Assembly (NCBI RefSeq): GCF_025318105.1
Contig: NZ_JAOANI010000028.1
Location: 124,001 to 188,000 of the forward strand
Reading direction: 5' to 3'
Source: Venatoribacter pacificus
GTDB taxonomy: Bacteria > Pseudomonadota > Gammaproteobacteria > Pseudomonadales > Oceanobacteraceae
DNA: 64,000 nt
The position numbers and the translations under genes were made by a program. The notes beneath the pieces were generated by a model that saw nothing but the letters and a program-made list of their open reading frames with translations, made no database searches and was not told the origin of the DNA. Position 1 is the stretch's first letter; each line of letters begins with the position of its first letter. Shown piece after piece: positions 17,095 to 26,091 of the stretch.

Positions 17095-18117
17095 TTACCT
17101 GTCGAGGTTGATTGGTGACTTGTTCGCTTTGCCAGCCTCCTCGCGAACCAGGCGCGGAACCAGATAACCAGGCAGTTCAGCAAGCAGTTGCCGGTACAGA
17201 AAAACGGCTTCCTGTTCGCTGACGTCGAAGTGGTGAGCTCCCCGGACGGAATCGAGCAGGTGAAGGTAATAAGGCAGCACTCCAAATTCAAACAACCGTT
17301 CGCTTAAATCAGACAGAATACCGAGGTTATTGTTCACTTTTCTCAGTAATACCGCTTGGTTCAGCAATGTGGTGCCACTCTGACGCAGAGCCTGCAACGG
17401 CTGGCGGTGAGCCTCGCTTAATTCATTGGGATGGTTGATATGCACAACGATGCTGGTCTGCAGGCGGCTGTTGTGCAGCATCTCTTGCAGGGCGGTTGTC
17501 AGACGTTGCGGGATCACCACCGGCAGGCGCGTATGAATGCGCAGACGACGGACATGGGGGATGTCTTCGATCAGATGAATCAGCTCCTGCAGTGCCTCAT
17601 CCTGTAACAACAAAGGATCGCCACCGCTGAGAATGACTTCACTGATACCGGCATCGGCGGCAACGTAAGCCAGAGCTTCGGCCCATTGCTTACGGCCGAT
17701 GCGATTGTCCGCGTAGGCAAAATGACGGCGGAAACAATAGCGGCAGTTGACCGCACAGCCTGCGGTGGCGAGCAGCAAAATACGGCCGCGATATTTATGA
17801 ATGATACCGGGCTGAATGTTGGTGTCTTTTTCGGCCAGAGGATCGGTGATGTAGCCGGGCCGATGTTCATTTTCTGTCGCCTGAGGTAATACCTGCAGCA
17901 GCAGCGGGTCGTCCGCATCGCCAGGCAGCATTTGCGCAGCATAGGGGCGTGGCACCAGCATGCTGAACTCGTCGCAGGCCTGCAGGCGTTGCGGCAGCTC
18001 TGATAGTGGCAAATTGAGGTATTCCAGCAGTGCTTGTGGGCGGCGGAATGACTGCGCCAGAATCTGCTGCCAGTCTTCGGCCTCAACAGCGGCGGCAGAT
18101 CGCGTTATGATAGGCAA
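17095..18117 (-). CDS. epmB: EF-P (R)-beta-lysine pathway aminomutase EpmB
   Basis: Radical SAM lysine 2,3-aminomutase-like enzyme that turns (S)-alpha-lysine into (R)-beta-lysine, the group EpmA attaches to EF-P. The cluster motif CAVNCRYCFRRHF (CxxxCxxC) lies at about residues 117-129, followed by SGGDPLLL. At 340 residues it has EpmB length, shorter than clostridial lysine aminomutases. The likely start is a TTG at 18117, with TAGGAA about 12 bases upstream. It is divergent from efp with only 47 bases between, and epmA follows efp, so the whole EF-P modification pathway sits together. Confidence 0.93.
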   Translation of the reverse strand: MPIITRSAAAVEAEDWQQILAQSFRRPQALLEYLNLPLSELPQRLQACDEFSMLVPRPYAAQMLPGDADDPLLLQVLPQATENEHRPGYITDPLAEKDTNIQPGIIHKYRGRILLLATAGCAVNCRYCFRRHFAYADNRIGRKQWAEALAYVAADAGISEVILSGGDPLLLQDEALQELIHLIEDIPHVRRLRIHTRLPVVIPQRLTTALQEMLHNSRLQTSIVVHINHPNELSEAHRQPLQALRQSGTTLLNQAVLLRKVNNNLGILSDLSERLFEFGVLPYYLHLLDSVRGAHHFDVSEQEAVFLYRQLLAELPGYLVPRLVREEAGKANKSPINLDR

Positions 18118-18164
18118 CTTGATATGAATTCCTAAGAAGCGATTAATTTAGAACGGGTTATTAC

Positions 18165-18731
18165 ATGGCGAATTATTCTACCAACGAATTTAAATCAGGT
18201 CTTAAAGTCATGTTCGATGGCGAGCCCTGTTCCATTCTGGATAACGATTACGTTAAACCGGGTAAAGGTCAGGCGTTTAACCGCGTTAAGCTGCGCAACC
18301 TGCGCAACGGCCGGGTAGTGGAAAAAACCTTCAAGTCGGGAGATTCACTGGAAGGTGCGGATGTTATGGAGCTCGATATGGAGTATCTCTATAACGATGG
18401 TGAGTTCTGGCATTTTATGGCGACCGATGGCTCTTTCGAGCAGCATGCGGCATCGCAGGAAGCGCTGGGCGATACCGTTAAGTGGCTGAAAGAGCAGGAA
18501 ATTTACACCATCACGCTGTTTAACGGCGCGGTACTGACGGTGGCTCCGCCAAACTTTGTTGAACTGGAAGTGGTAGAAACCGATCCGGGTCTGAAAGGCG
18601 ATACGGCTCAGGGCGGGAATAAACCGGCGACGCTGACCACCGGTGCGGTGGTGAAGGTGCCGCTGTTCATTAATATTGGCGACAAGCTGCGTATCGACAC
18701 CCGCAGCGGTGATTACGTCAGCCGCGCCTGA
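18165..18731 (+). CDS. efp: Elongation factor P
   Basis: Translation factor that relieves ribosome stalling at polyproline stretches. The 188 residues cover the KOW-like N-terminal domain and two OB domains. The modified lysine is K34 in KPGKGQAF, the E. coli position, consistent with beta-lysylation by the adjacent EpmB and EpmA. The C-terminal signature KVPLFINIGDKLRIDTRSGDY is intact. An intrinsic terminator follows before epmA. Confidence 0.98.
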   Translation: MANYSTNEFKSGLKVMFDGEPCSILDNDYVKPGKGQAFNRVKLRNLRNGRVVEKTFKSGDSLEGADVMELDMEYLYNDGEFWHFMATDGSFEQHAASQEALGDTVKWLKEQEIYTITLFNGAVLTVAPPNFVELEVVETDPGLKGDTAQGGNKPATLTTGAVVKVPLFINIGDKLRIDTRSGDYVSRA

Positions 18732-18750
18732 TTCCTTCAGCGCAGCACCC

Positions 18751-18774
18751 GGGAGCTTGGCGGCTCCCTTTTTT
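18751..18774 (+). terminator. Intrinsic terminator after efp
   Basis: GGGAGC, a 6-base loop, GCTCCC, then six T residues. It lies 20 bases after the efp stop and 32 bases before epmA, so epmA may depend on read-through or its own promoter. Confidence 0.8.
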
Positions 18775-18805
18775 ATGCCCGTCCGGGCGCGATCACAGGA
18801 ATGTT

Positions 18806-19729
18806 ATGAACTGGCAACCCTCCGCAGATATTCAGGCTTTACGTGCGCGTGCGCGGCTGAATCAGCAAATCCGGCAGTTTTTTGCCCAGCGCAATGTACT
18901 CGAAGTGGAAACGCCGGTGCTCGCGGCGGCTCCCGTGTCTGATCCTAATATCGAACCCATGTGCACCACCGAACAGCGCTGGCTGCATACCTCGCCGGAG
19001 TACGCAATGAAGCGTCTGTTGTGTGCAGGCAGTGGCGATATTTTTCAGATTGCCCGGGTGTTTCGCCGCGGCGAAGCCGGGCGGCGCCATAACCCGGAAT
19101 TCAGCATGCTGGAATGGTACAGGGTGGGCTTTGATCACCGTCGGCTGATGGATGAAGTTGCAGAGCTTGTTACGCGGCTATTATCAGCCCGTTACCCGCA
19201 ACTGCCACGGCTTAACCTGAGCTATGACGAGGCCATGAAAGGTTACGCCGGGCTGGACGTTCATTCTGCCAGTGATGAGCAGATTGCTTTGCTGGGCCAG
19301 CAACTGGCAGGACAGGATCTGCAGCTGAGCCGCGACGGGTGGCTGGATGTGATTATGAGCCATCAGGTTGAGCCATCCCTGCCGGCCGATACGCTGGTAT
19401 TTATCGATGGGTTTCCGGCTTCACAGGCGGCGCTGGCTAAGGTAGCCGCCAATGCCGAAGGCATTCCGGTTGCGCAGCGGTTTGAGTTGTATTTTAACGG
19501 CGCAGAACTGGCCAATGGTTATCATGAGCTGACCGATGCGGATGAGCAGCGCCGACGCTTTACGCGGGAAGCGGACGGGCGTCCGGTCGATGAATATCTG
19601 CTGGCGGCGCTGGAGTACGGCCTGCCGGAATGTGCCGGCGTGGCGATGGGGCTGGATCGTTTACTGATGATTATTCAGAACACCGGCAACATTGCCGATG
19701 TGTTGAGTTTTGACTGGCTGCGGGCCTGA
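18806..19729 (+). CDS. epmA: EF-P--(R)-beta-lysine ligase EpmA (GenX/PoxA)
   Basis: A truncated lysyl-tRNA synthetase paralogue that activates (R)-beta-lysine and joins it to K34 of EF-P. The 307 residues contain only the class II catalytic core and no anticodon-binding domain. Motif 2 (FQIARVFRRGEAGRRHNPEFSMLEW) and motif 3 (GVAMGLDRLLMI) are clear. The ATG at 18806 has AGGAATG context just upstream. The gene ends two bases before the convergent GNAT gene. Confidence 0.95.
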   Translation: MNWQPSADIQALRARARLNQQIRQFFAQRNVLEVETPVLAAAPVSDPNIEPMCTTEQRWLHTSPEYAMKRLLCAGSGDIFQIARVFRRGEAGRRHNPEFSMLEWYRVGFDHRRLMDEVAELVTRLLSARYPQLPRLNLSYDEAMKGYAGLDVHSASDEQIALLGQQLAGQDLQLSRDGWLDVIMSHQVEPSLPADTLVFIDGFPASQAALAKVAANAEGIPVAQRFELYFNGAELANGYHELTDADEQRRRFTREADGRPVDEYLLAALEYGLPECAGVAMGLDRLLMIIQNTGNIADVLSFDWLRA

Positions 19730-19730
19730 A

Positions 19731-20204
19731 TCAGGCGACCGATAACGCCGTCTTACCGGCTTTCAGGTTCAGTTGCATTTGTTGGCCTGCGGTGTGGACA
19801 AAACCAAAGCGCGACAGCTGCTGCTGTGCCTGCTGGCTGATATCGGTCAGCAGTACGGTGATTTTCCCCCAGCCGGCTTGCCGGGCCTGAGTGATCGCTG
19901 CGTGTAACAGCGTGCTGGCTGCACCCTGATTACGGTAGGACGGTTGTACGACGATTTCATTCAGCTGCATGATGGCTGGCTGCTCACTGCCGGGGTTGGT
20001 GCTGCTCATGGTCAGCATGGCGATGATTTCGTCCTGATGACGGATGCAGAGCACGTGCGCGTGTTCTTTGGCCAGCAGCAGATTACCCAGCCGTCGTACC
20101 TGTTGATGACGACGCCCGAAAAAGTCCCCTTCCACTGGTTCCAGCATGGCTGCCAGATCACAGAGGGCGGAAATATCAGAAGTTGAAGCCGTGTCGATAT
20201 ACAT
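19731..20204 (-). CDS. GNAT-family N-acetyltransferase
   Basis: A 157-residue single-domain acetyltransferase. The acetyl-CoA pyrophosphate-binding motif A is seen as VVQPSYRNQGAASTLLHAA, and the last part (LSRFGFVHTAGQQMQLNL) fits GNAT motif B. The substrate cannot be predicted. It converges on epmA with a two-base gap, and its stop region overlaps the end of that transcript. Confidence 0.8.
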   Translation of the reverse strand: MYIDTASTSDISALCDLAAMLEPVEGDFFGRRHQQVRRLGNLLLAKEHAHVLCIRHQDEIIAMLTMSSTNPGSEQPAIMQLNEIVVQPSYRNQGAASTLLHAAITQARQAGWGKITVLLTDISQQAQQQLSRFGFVHTAGQQMQLNLKAGKTALSVA

Positions 20205-20452
20205 CGTGTATTCCGTCGTTAGCGTAATTCATAAACTGATCAATGAGGCAACAGCTTACCCCTCAGGCGGGCGGGCTGCCCAGATTATTATTGATAAAAG
20301 AGTGGGCATTGTTGCCGTTAGTCATGATAACGCGCAGATCTGCGTAAAGCGGTGTTGAACTTCGCACTTTGTCCAATTGGGCCTGGGTGGCGTGCGCAGT
20401 GTGAGGAGAGAGCAGAGAAGGGCAGCGTATGCAGAACACTGCCCGGTAATCA

Positions 20453-21319
20453 TCAGGCTTCTTTGTTACGGCTGAACAGTTTGCGTCCCAGTGCGGCCAG
20501 GCCGAGCACGATAAAAATGCCGAACTTCTTCAGAAATACCAGCGCCAGAGCGAGAAAGCCGGTCTTGGCCAGTACTTTGCCGGTAATCAGGGCCCCCAGA
20601 CCGTAGGCGGCGACTTTATCCATGTCAGGGTTGAAGTCAGAGTAGGTTGATCCCTGATCGAATTCAGCGATATTCAATACGGTACTCAGATTGCTTTCGA
20701 TGGTGCTCAGCTGATCAACACCGGCAATAAAGTTGAGCACCAGAACCCCTTTTCGGCCCAGAACGCGGATGTTGTAATTCAGGGTGTGCAGCTCCTCGTC
20801 GCCAAAGCGTAATTCTTTGGCCCAGTGCAGTTTTTTAGCATTGGAGTCGTAATAGGGTGAGGCGGCCCAACCAATCAGCTCAATCGGCTCGTAGCCCATG
20901 GATACGCGTTCTTTACTGGCCGTGCGGATGTCTTCTTTCATCTGTTGCAGTAATTCGCGGTAATCAATATCGGCGGCGTCTTCATCCGAAACGTAGCCTT
21001 CTTCTTCATATTCGATGGTAACGGCCCAGGCATTGTCATCAAACGGTGTCTGATCGGCAGGAAACAGCATGCCGAGGACATTCTGGCCCGGCATATTGCC
21101 CCAGACATCAACCAGTACGCGCTCGCTGTCATTGCCGTCGAGGAAGTAAAAGTCCTGCGGTACATGCAGGGTGGCACCGGCTTCGGCCAGTGGAATATCA
21201 CCGCTCTGGCGGTTGAGAGAATTCCAGAATTGCTGGGCAGTCATGCCGCCTTCTTCTTCTGCACAAGGGGAGAAAGACAGGCACAACAGGGTAAAAGCGG
21301 AGAGCAAACGATTGAACAT
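20453..21319 (-). CDS. DUF2167 membrane-anchored protein
   Basis: A 288-residue protein of the DUF2167 family, function unknown. A signal peptide (MFNRLLSAFTLLCLSFSPCA) is followed by a large periplasmic segment with family blocks such as VDVWGNMPG, GMLFPAD, WAVTIEYEEEGYVSDEDA and LIGWAASPYYDS. Near the C-terminus one or two hydrophobic helices (GALITGKVLAKTGFLALALVFL, FGIFIVLGLAALG) anchor it in the inner membrane, ending in a basic tail. It lies between the GNAT gene and psd and has no visible operon partner. Confidence 0.8.
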   Translation of the reverse strand: MFNRLLSAFTLLCLSFSPCAEEEGGMTAQQFWNSLNRQSGDIPLAEAGATLHVPQDFYFLDGNDSERVLVDVWGNMPGQNVLGMLFPADQTPFDDNAWAVTIEYEEEGYVSDEDAADIDYRELLQQMKEDIRTASKERVSMGYEPIELIGWAASPYYDSNAKKLHWAKELRFGDEELHTLNYNIRVLGRKGVLVLNFIAGVDQLSTIESNLSTVLNIAEFDQGSTYSDFNPDMDKVAAYGLGALITGKVLAKTGFLALALVFLKKFGIFIVLGLAALGRKLFSRNKEA

Positions 21320-21471
21320 CGTATTTCCTTACACGGAGATAAATAAACGTCAGAAGGTCCATTTCAGCGGCGGAAAAAAACGCGGCGGGAAGGGCTTATG
21401 CCATCATTCAGGCAATGTAAGGAATTGTCAGGGCACTCCGGGTTTTATGCAACCCGGAGTTGACTGAAATA

Positions 21472-22329
21472 TCAATCAGCCTTGGCGATGGCTTCGCCCA
21501 TGCGCAGCGGAGAGTCCGCTTTCAGCTGATCGAGCCAGTCGATTTTGTCTTTACCGAAACAGAGCACAACGGTAGAACCCAGCAGGAAGCGGCCCATTTC
21601 TTCACCCTTTTGCAGGGTAATGGGTTGTGGATTGCTGAAGTCCGTTACTTTTAACTCTCGCTTCGGCGGAGTGATCAATCCGGCCCAGACGGTTTCAATG
21701 GCGGCCACAATCATGGCACCAACCAGGACCATGGCCATCGGGCCCTGTTCCGTATCAAAAATAGCCACCAGACGCTCATTACGGGCAAACAGGCGCGGCA
21801 CATTTTCGGCGGTGGTTTTGTTAACTGAGAACAAATCGCCCGGCACATAAATCACTTCACGCAGGGTACCGGTTACTGGCATATGCACACGGTGATAATC
21901 CTTTGGCGACAGGTAAATAGTCGCAAATTCGCCGCCCATAAAAGGCTCGGCGCGCTGAGTGTCACCACCGAGCAACTCAATCAGCGAGTAATCCTGACCT
22001 TTGGCCTGAAAAATACGGCCGTTTTCAATCGGCCCCAGTTGAGATACGGCGCCATCGGCCGGTGACACGATTACATCGTCGCCGCTGGCGAGGGGGCGAG
22101 CGCCGTCTTCGAGTTCGCGGGTGAAAAAGTCATTAAAACAGCGGAATTCTTCAGCCGTTTTACGCTGTGCTTCCTTCATATTTACATCGTACTGATCGAT
22201 AAACGTACGGATCAGTGGATTCTTGATCCACGACGTTTCACAACTGGCCAGCCAGCCAACGGCACGGGATAACAGGTGCTGTGGCAACAGGTACTGGGCG
22301 CCGATAAAAGCTTGTTCTTTAAATGACAT
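21472..22329 (-). CDS. psd: Phosphatidylserine decarboxylase proenzyme
   Basis: Makes phosphatidylethanolamine from phosphatidylserine at the inner membrane. The protein is 285 residues long. The self-cleavage motif LGST, followed by VVLCFG (~residue 249), gives the pyruvoyl cofactor on the new alpha-subunit N-terminus. The catalytic Asp/His regions (VSPADGAVSQLG, YLSPKDYHRVHMPV) are intact. It starts 8 bases after the stop of the upstream sulfurtransferase, so the two form an operon, in the order also found in Pseudomonas. Confidence 0.97.
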   Translation of the reverse strand: MSFKEQAFIGAQYLLPQHLLSRAVGWLASCETSWIKNPLIRTFIDQYDVNMKEAQRKTAEEFRCFNDFFTRELEDGARPLASGDDVIVSPADGAVSQLGPIENGRIFQAKGQDYSLIELLGGDTQRAEPFMGGEFATIYLSPKDYHRVHMPVTGTLREVIYVPGDLFSVNKTTAENVPRLFARNERLVAIFDTEQGPMAMVLVGAMIVAAIETVWAGLITPPKRELKVTDFSNPQPITLQKGEEMGRFLLGSTVVLCFGKDKIDWLDQLKADSPLRMGEAIAKAD

Positions 22330-22337
22330 GGGATTCC

Positions 22338-23174
22338 TCAGGGTTGGCTGCCAGTGGTGACAGGAGTGGCCGGGTCATTGCCCCATTCAGACCAGGAGCC
22401 GGCATAGCCTTTGATGTTCAGGCCAAGAATTTTTCCGACCAGATAGGTAAAGCCGGAGCGATGATGAGTCTGGCAGTGGGTGGCGATTTCTTTGCTGTTG
22501 TCGATACCCATATCAGACAGTAACTGACGGAAACCGTTCAGCTCGTTGATGCGCAGGCCGCGGGCTTTATCCATACCCAGCGTCCATTCGTAGTTCACCG
22601 CGCCGGGGATATGCCCGCCACGTTGTGAAATCACTTTTTCACCACAGTATTCAGCCGCTGAGCGGGCGTCCCAGATGGCGAAATCCGGCTGACCGAGACG
22701 TTCAATAATCTGCTCTTTATCCAGTGCAAATTCATGGTGCAGCGTGCCGACCCGGTAGTCCGATGGTTGTACTTTGTATTCACCACTTTCGGTTGGCAGG
22801 CCGGCGTCGCGCCAGGCAACGATGCCGCCGTTCAGATAGGAATAGTGCGGGTGGCCGATCATATCCAGCACCCAGATCAGGCGTCCGGCCCAGCCTCCGC
22901 CTTCATCGTCGGAGCAAATAACATGGGTATCCGGGGTCAGCCCCAGTGCGCTGAAAACCTCGGACAGCTGCTCAACCGGTGGTAACTTGCCGGGTACCGG
23001 CTGGCCGCTGCACTGCAGACGCTTGAAATCCAGATGTACAGCACCGGGAATATGCTGCTGCAGGTAATCGTCATACTTTGCCTGCTCAACAATCAGAACG
23101 CTGCCCTGAGCGGCTGTCAGCGGTAATTGCGCCGCCAGCGCTTCCGGTTCCAGCAACAGAGGAAAATCTGCCAT
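22338..23174 (-). CDS. Rhodanese-type thiosulfate sulfurtransferase
   Basis: A two-domain rhodanese of about 278 residues, related to Azotobacter/Pseudomonas RhdA. The catalytic Cys is in the C-terminal domain, in the loop CQTHHRSG (~residue 231). The inactive N-terminal domain has the equivalent loop CSDDEGGGW. It moves sulfane sulfur from thiosulfate to thiophilic acceptors. The ATG at 23174 is chosen because GGAG lies 6 bases upstream; the frame runs on to 23219. It is followed directly by psd. Confidence 0.87.
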   Translation of the reverse strand: MADFPLLLEPEALAAQLPLTAAQGSVLIVEQAKYDDYLQQHIPGAVHLDFKRLQCSGQPVPGKLPPVEQLSEVFSALGLTPDTHVICSDDEGGGWAGRLIWVLDMIGHPHYSYLNGGIVAWRDAGLPTESGEYKVQPSDYRVGTLHHEFALDKEQIIERLGQPDFAIWDARSAAEYCGEKVISQRGGHIPGAVNYEWTLGMDKARGLRINELNGFRQLLSDMGIDNSKEIATHCQTHHRSGFTYLVGKILGLNIKGYAGSWSEWGNDPATPVTTGSQP

Positions 23175-23255
23175 GGAAAACTCCGCCAGTATCGATAATA
23201 AAGGCGAGAGTTTATCCAAGCTGAGGGCGGATGTCAGGCGTGGTGTACTCTGCGG

Positions 23256-24881
23256 TTATGAGCGGCCGGGTTTTCCTGCTGCACGACGCTCTTTGGCAGC
23301 TCTTTTTTCCGTATTCGCGCGCAGGGCCGCCAGGCTTTGACTGGTAACCTGGCAGAGGTTTTTAAAGCCAATATATTCCGCCGTTGACAGGTTTGGCTGA
23401 TGTTCAGCGGCGAACCCCATCACCAGCCCGATTGGGGCTGCGCCGGCATCAATCGACATCATCATGGTTTGCTGTGGAATTAACTCGCTGGTGGCGGCTG
23501 GCAGATGTTGCAGGAAACGTTGGCGGTTTTCAGCGGTGAGCAGCAGGCTGGCTTGTTTTTCCAGCAGTTTGTTAAATAAAGACGGTTTACGCATGTCGAC
23601 AACAAAGCGGCGCATCGGTGCCTGTTCGCTCATGCCCTCGACGTAAAACACTTTCAGCTGGGTTTTATCTTTGTTCAGCAAGGCAATGCAGGCGCTGGCC
23701 AGACCGATGCCTTCGCATACACCCTTCAGCATTCCACGCATGAGATAGTGCCAATCGCCGAAGCTGTCGGGTTCCTGTTGCAACTGGCGCAGCAGTTTCT
23801 TCATATATTTTTCGTCGAGGTGGCGTTCGTTGCTTTCTTCTACCACGGGCGCGCGTGCGCGGTGAGGCGCTTTTTCAGGGGTAGTGCTGGCGGGTGCCTG
23901 GGCGGCGGCTTCAATCCAGGGATATTCCTGAATTGCCGGTTGCGGGCTGAGCAACAGCTGCAGGCCGGTTGCGATACCGTCGTGCTGTTGGTGAGTGGTC
24001 GCGACCTGTAGCTGGCGCAATTCAGGCTGCAGCATGGGTTCAGGCTTGCCCAACCAGTGGCTGACCAGTGCCTGCCAGCGTTTGCTGCGACGACTGTCGG
24101 GGGCAATGTGCCAATGCCAGGCCAGGCTGTTGGCCATCAGGCTGATCATGGCGGGCTGCTGACAGTGGTGTATCAATGGGCGCTGATTGTCCAGATCGCG
24201 GGGGTCATGGTGCCGCAATACCCGCCACTCTGCCGGGGTTGGCCAGTTCTTTTTCTGAAAAACGGCTGTTGCCATCACGGGCAGATACAGCGCGTTGTTA
24301 AGCTTGTGAATGGACGACAGGGTGTGATCAAAAATCAGGCGACTGGCCTTGGCCAGCTCCGTACCATTGGTCAGCAGATGCAACCAATTCTGCGCGGGTT
24401 GATAATGCAGCAGAGCCAGCCACAGCGGAGCGGAAGTCAGCGTCGCACTCCAGCGGGCATAGTTTACCGAGGGATTACCTTTAACCGTGGCCCATTCGGC
24501 AGCCAGGTTTCCGGCCAGCTGGGCCGTCAGCAGCGCGCGCCGATACAGCTGCTGTCTGCTGTCTTCCGTGTCGGCGCTGACGACGGGCAGGTTTTTGATC
24601 AGCCTGACCAGTTCCTGCATGCCTAGTAATGACAGACAGCTGGCAGCGCCGGATATCTGCTCATTACAACCGGGGTGGCGTTCAACGCTCAGCCGCAGTA
24701 AATGCAGACACAGCGCCGGATCCCGCTCAATAGAGCCGGCCAGATCTTCAAAGCTGACGCTGCGGTTATGCATTTGCTGGCGAATACGCTGCCGCGATTC
24801 CTCAAGAATCGGAAAATCGTGGCAGGCCGCGAGCGTTTGCCAGAGCTCAGCGGGTGGTTTTGCTATCGATAAGTGTGTCAT
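23256..24881 (-). CDS. HDOD-domain signalling protein
   Basis: 541 residues. The N-terminal ~300 residues resemble an HDOD domain, a non-catalytic relative of HD phosphohydrolases: FEDLAGSIERDPALCLHLLRL...ISGAASCLSLLGMQELVRLI is the characteristic start. The HD metal residues are not evident. A Pro/Ala-rich linker leads to a C-terminal GAF-like region (GVCEGIGLASACIALLNKD...LKVFYVEGM). Such proteins act in bacterial signalling and motility control, but the output here is unknown. It sits upstream of the sulfurtransferase on the same strand and is divergent from motA across a MITE-like element. Confidence 0.7.
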   Translation of the reverse strand: MTHLSIAKPPAELWQTLAACHDFPILEESRQRIRQQMHNRSVSFEDLAGSIERDPALCLHLLRLSVERHPGCNEQISGAASCLSLLGMQELVRLIKNLPVVSADTEDSRQQLYRRALLTAQLAGNLAAEWATVKGNPSVNYARWSATLTSAPLWLALLHYQPAQNWLHLLTNGTELAKASRLIFDHTLSSIHKLNNALYLPVMATAVFQKKNWPTPAEWRVLRHHDPRDLDNQRPLIHHCQQPAMISLMANSLAWHWHIAPDSRRSKRWQALVSHWLGKPEPMLQPELRQLQVATTHQQHDGIATGLQLLLSPQPAIQEYPWIEAAAQAPASTTPEKAPHRARAPVVEESNERHLDEKYMKKLLRQLQQEPDSFGDWHYLMRGMLKGVCEGIGLASACIALLNKDKTQLKVFYVEGMSEQAPMRRFVVDMRKPSLFNKLLEKQASLLLTAENRQRFLQHLPAATSELIPQQTMMMSIDAGAAPIGLVMGFAAEHQPNLSTAEYIGFKNLCQVTSQSLAALRANTEKRAAKERRAAGKPGRS

Positions 24882-24921
24882 GACCCGGTTTGTGTAACAG
24901 CCATTTGTAGCCTTTACTTAA

Positions 24922-25193
24922 CTATAGGAGCCTCTGAATAAACCTGCACAGCTCTGCGCGAGTATTTCCGGGCTGCAGAGCAAGGCGGCGAATGAAGATA
25001 ATGGCGAGCCCTTTTTAAATTCGTCAACACCGCTGTGTGGCCCGGAAAACCGCGCCCGGCGGGGATAGCAGGAAAGCCCCGACTCTGTGTCGCCGTGTTT
25101 TGTCAGAGCCCGCTATGCCTGCAACCCGGCTTCGTGATTCAGGACTTTCATGCAATCCAGAGCGGGCACCGGGTTATTCAGAGGCTCCTGTAG
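24922..25193. mobile_element. MITE-like element with 20-bp terminal inverted repeats
   Basis: A 272-base non-coding segment bounded by CTATAGGAGCCTCTGAATAA on the left and its reverse complement on the right, with one mismatch. It contains no plausible gene and is GC-rich inside. It fills most of the 358-base gap between the HDOD gene and motA, so it separates the two divergent promoters. Size, ends and lack of coding capacity fit a MITE mobilised by a transposase elsewhere. I found no clear target-site duplication. Confidence 0.65.
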
Positions 25194-25239
25194 TCTTAAT
25201 CCTTCCCTCCGGGAGTTGTTGCACCAAGGACTCTAGTGA

Positions 25240-26091
25240 ATGCTGTTTTTAATTGGGCTGGTGATCGTTTTCGGAAGCGTGCTGTATGGCTATGTCATGT
25301 CTCATGGCAATTTGCTGGCGCTATGGCAACCTTTTGAAATTCTGATTATTTGTGGTTCCGCTTTCGGAGCCTTTTTATTATCTAATCCATGGCATGTGGT
25401 GATGCAGTGCTTCAAGCTGACACCGCAGGTCATTATGGGCAGTAAGGTGAATAAGGCGATGTATATGGATGTACTCGGCCTGATTTACGACATCCTCAAT
25501 AAAGCCCGGCGTGAAGGCATTATGGCGATTGAAGCGGATGTGGAAAGCCCGGCCTCCAGTGCGGTTTTTTCGCGTTATCCTGCGATTCAGGCGAACGAAG
25601 AGCTGGCCCATTTTATTGCCGATTATTTCCGCATTATTGCCGCCGGTAATCTGACTTCATTTGAGCTGGAGTCGCTGATGGATCAGGAAATTGATGCCCG
25701 TCTGCACGAACTGGAATTGCCCGGTAATGCAGTGGGGAAGGTGGCCGATGCCTTGCCGGGCTTTGGTATCGTGGCGGCGGTGCTGGGTATTGTAATCACC
25801 ATGGGCGCTATCGGTGGCGAAGTGAGCGAAATCGGGGCGCATGTCGCGGCGGCTCTTGTCGGTACGTTCAGTGGTGTTTTTCTGGCTTACGGTATCGTTG
25901 GTCCGGTCAGTGCCGTTATGCGTCATCTGGCAGAAGAAGAAATCAAACTCTACGAAGCCAGTAAGTCCTGCATTATTGCTTCTCTGAACGGCTTGCCGCC
26001 CCAGCTGGCGGTTGAGTTTGGCCGTAAATCTCTGTTTACCCATGGTCGCCCAAGCTTTACCGAAGTTGAAAGCAAGGTTCGTGGTCGCTGA
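25240..26091 (+). CDS. motA: Flagellar motor stator protein MotA
   Basis: Stator subunit that, with MotB, forms the ion channel driving flagellar rotation. 283 residues with four membrane helices. The cytoplasmic loop between helices 2 and 3 carries the charged stretch KARREGIMAIEADVE, and the conserved prolines are present in DALPGFGIVAAVLGIV and GIVGPVSAV. Length and sequence match the E. coli-type MotA rather than the shorter PomA. AAGGA lies about 9 bases before the ATG. The stop overlaps the motB start. Confidence 0.95.
   Translation: MLFLIGLVIVFGSVLYGYVMSHGNLLALWQPFEILIICGSAFGAFLLSNPWHVVMQCFKLTPQVIMGSKVNKAMYMDVLGLIYDILNKARREGIMAIEADVESPASSAVFSRYPAIQANEELAHFIADYFRIIAAGNLTSFELESLMDQEIDARLHELELPGNAVGKVADALPGFGIVAAVLGIVITMGAIGGEVSEIGAHVAAALVGTFSGVFLAYGIVGPVSAVMRHLAEEEIKLYEASKSCIIASLNGLPPQLAVEFGRKSLFTHGRPSFTEVESKVRGR

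Noticed and set aside
24922..25193. Target-site duplications around the MITE-like elements
   Set aside because: Flanks of this element and of the two 264-bp copies show no convincing direct repeat by eye, so no duplication is reported.
25037..25252. 71-codon plus-strand frame across the 24.9-kb element into motA
   Set aside because: It spans the inverted repeat and the motA leader, overlaps motA out of frame and has no ribosome-binding site.
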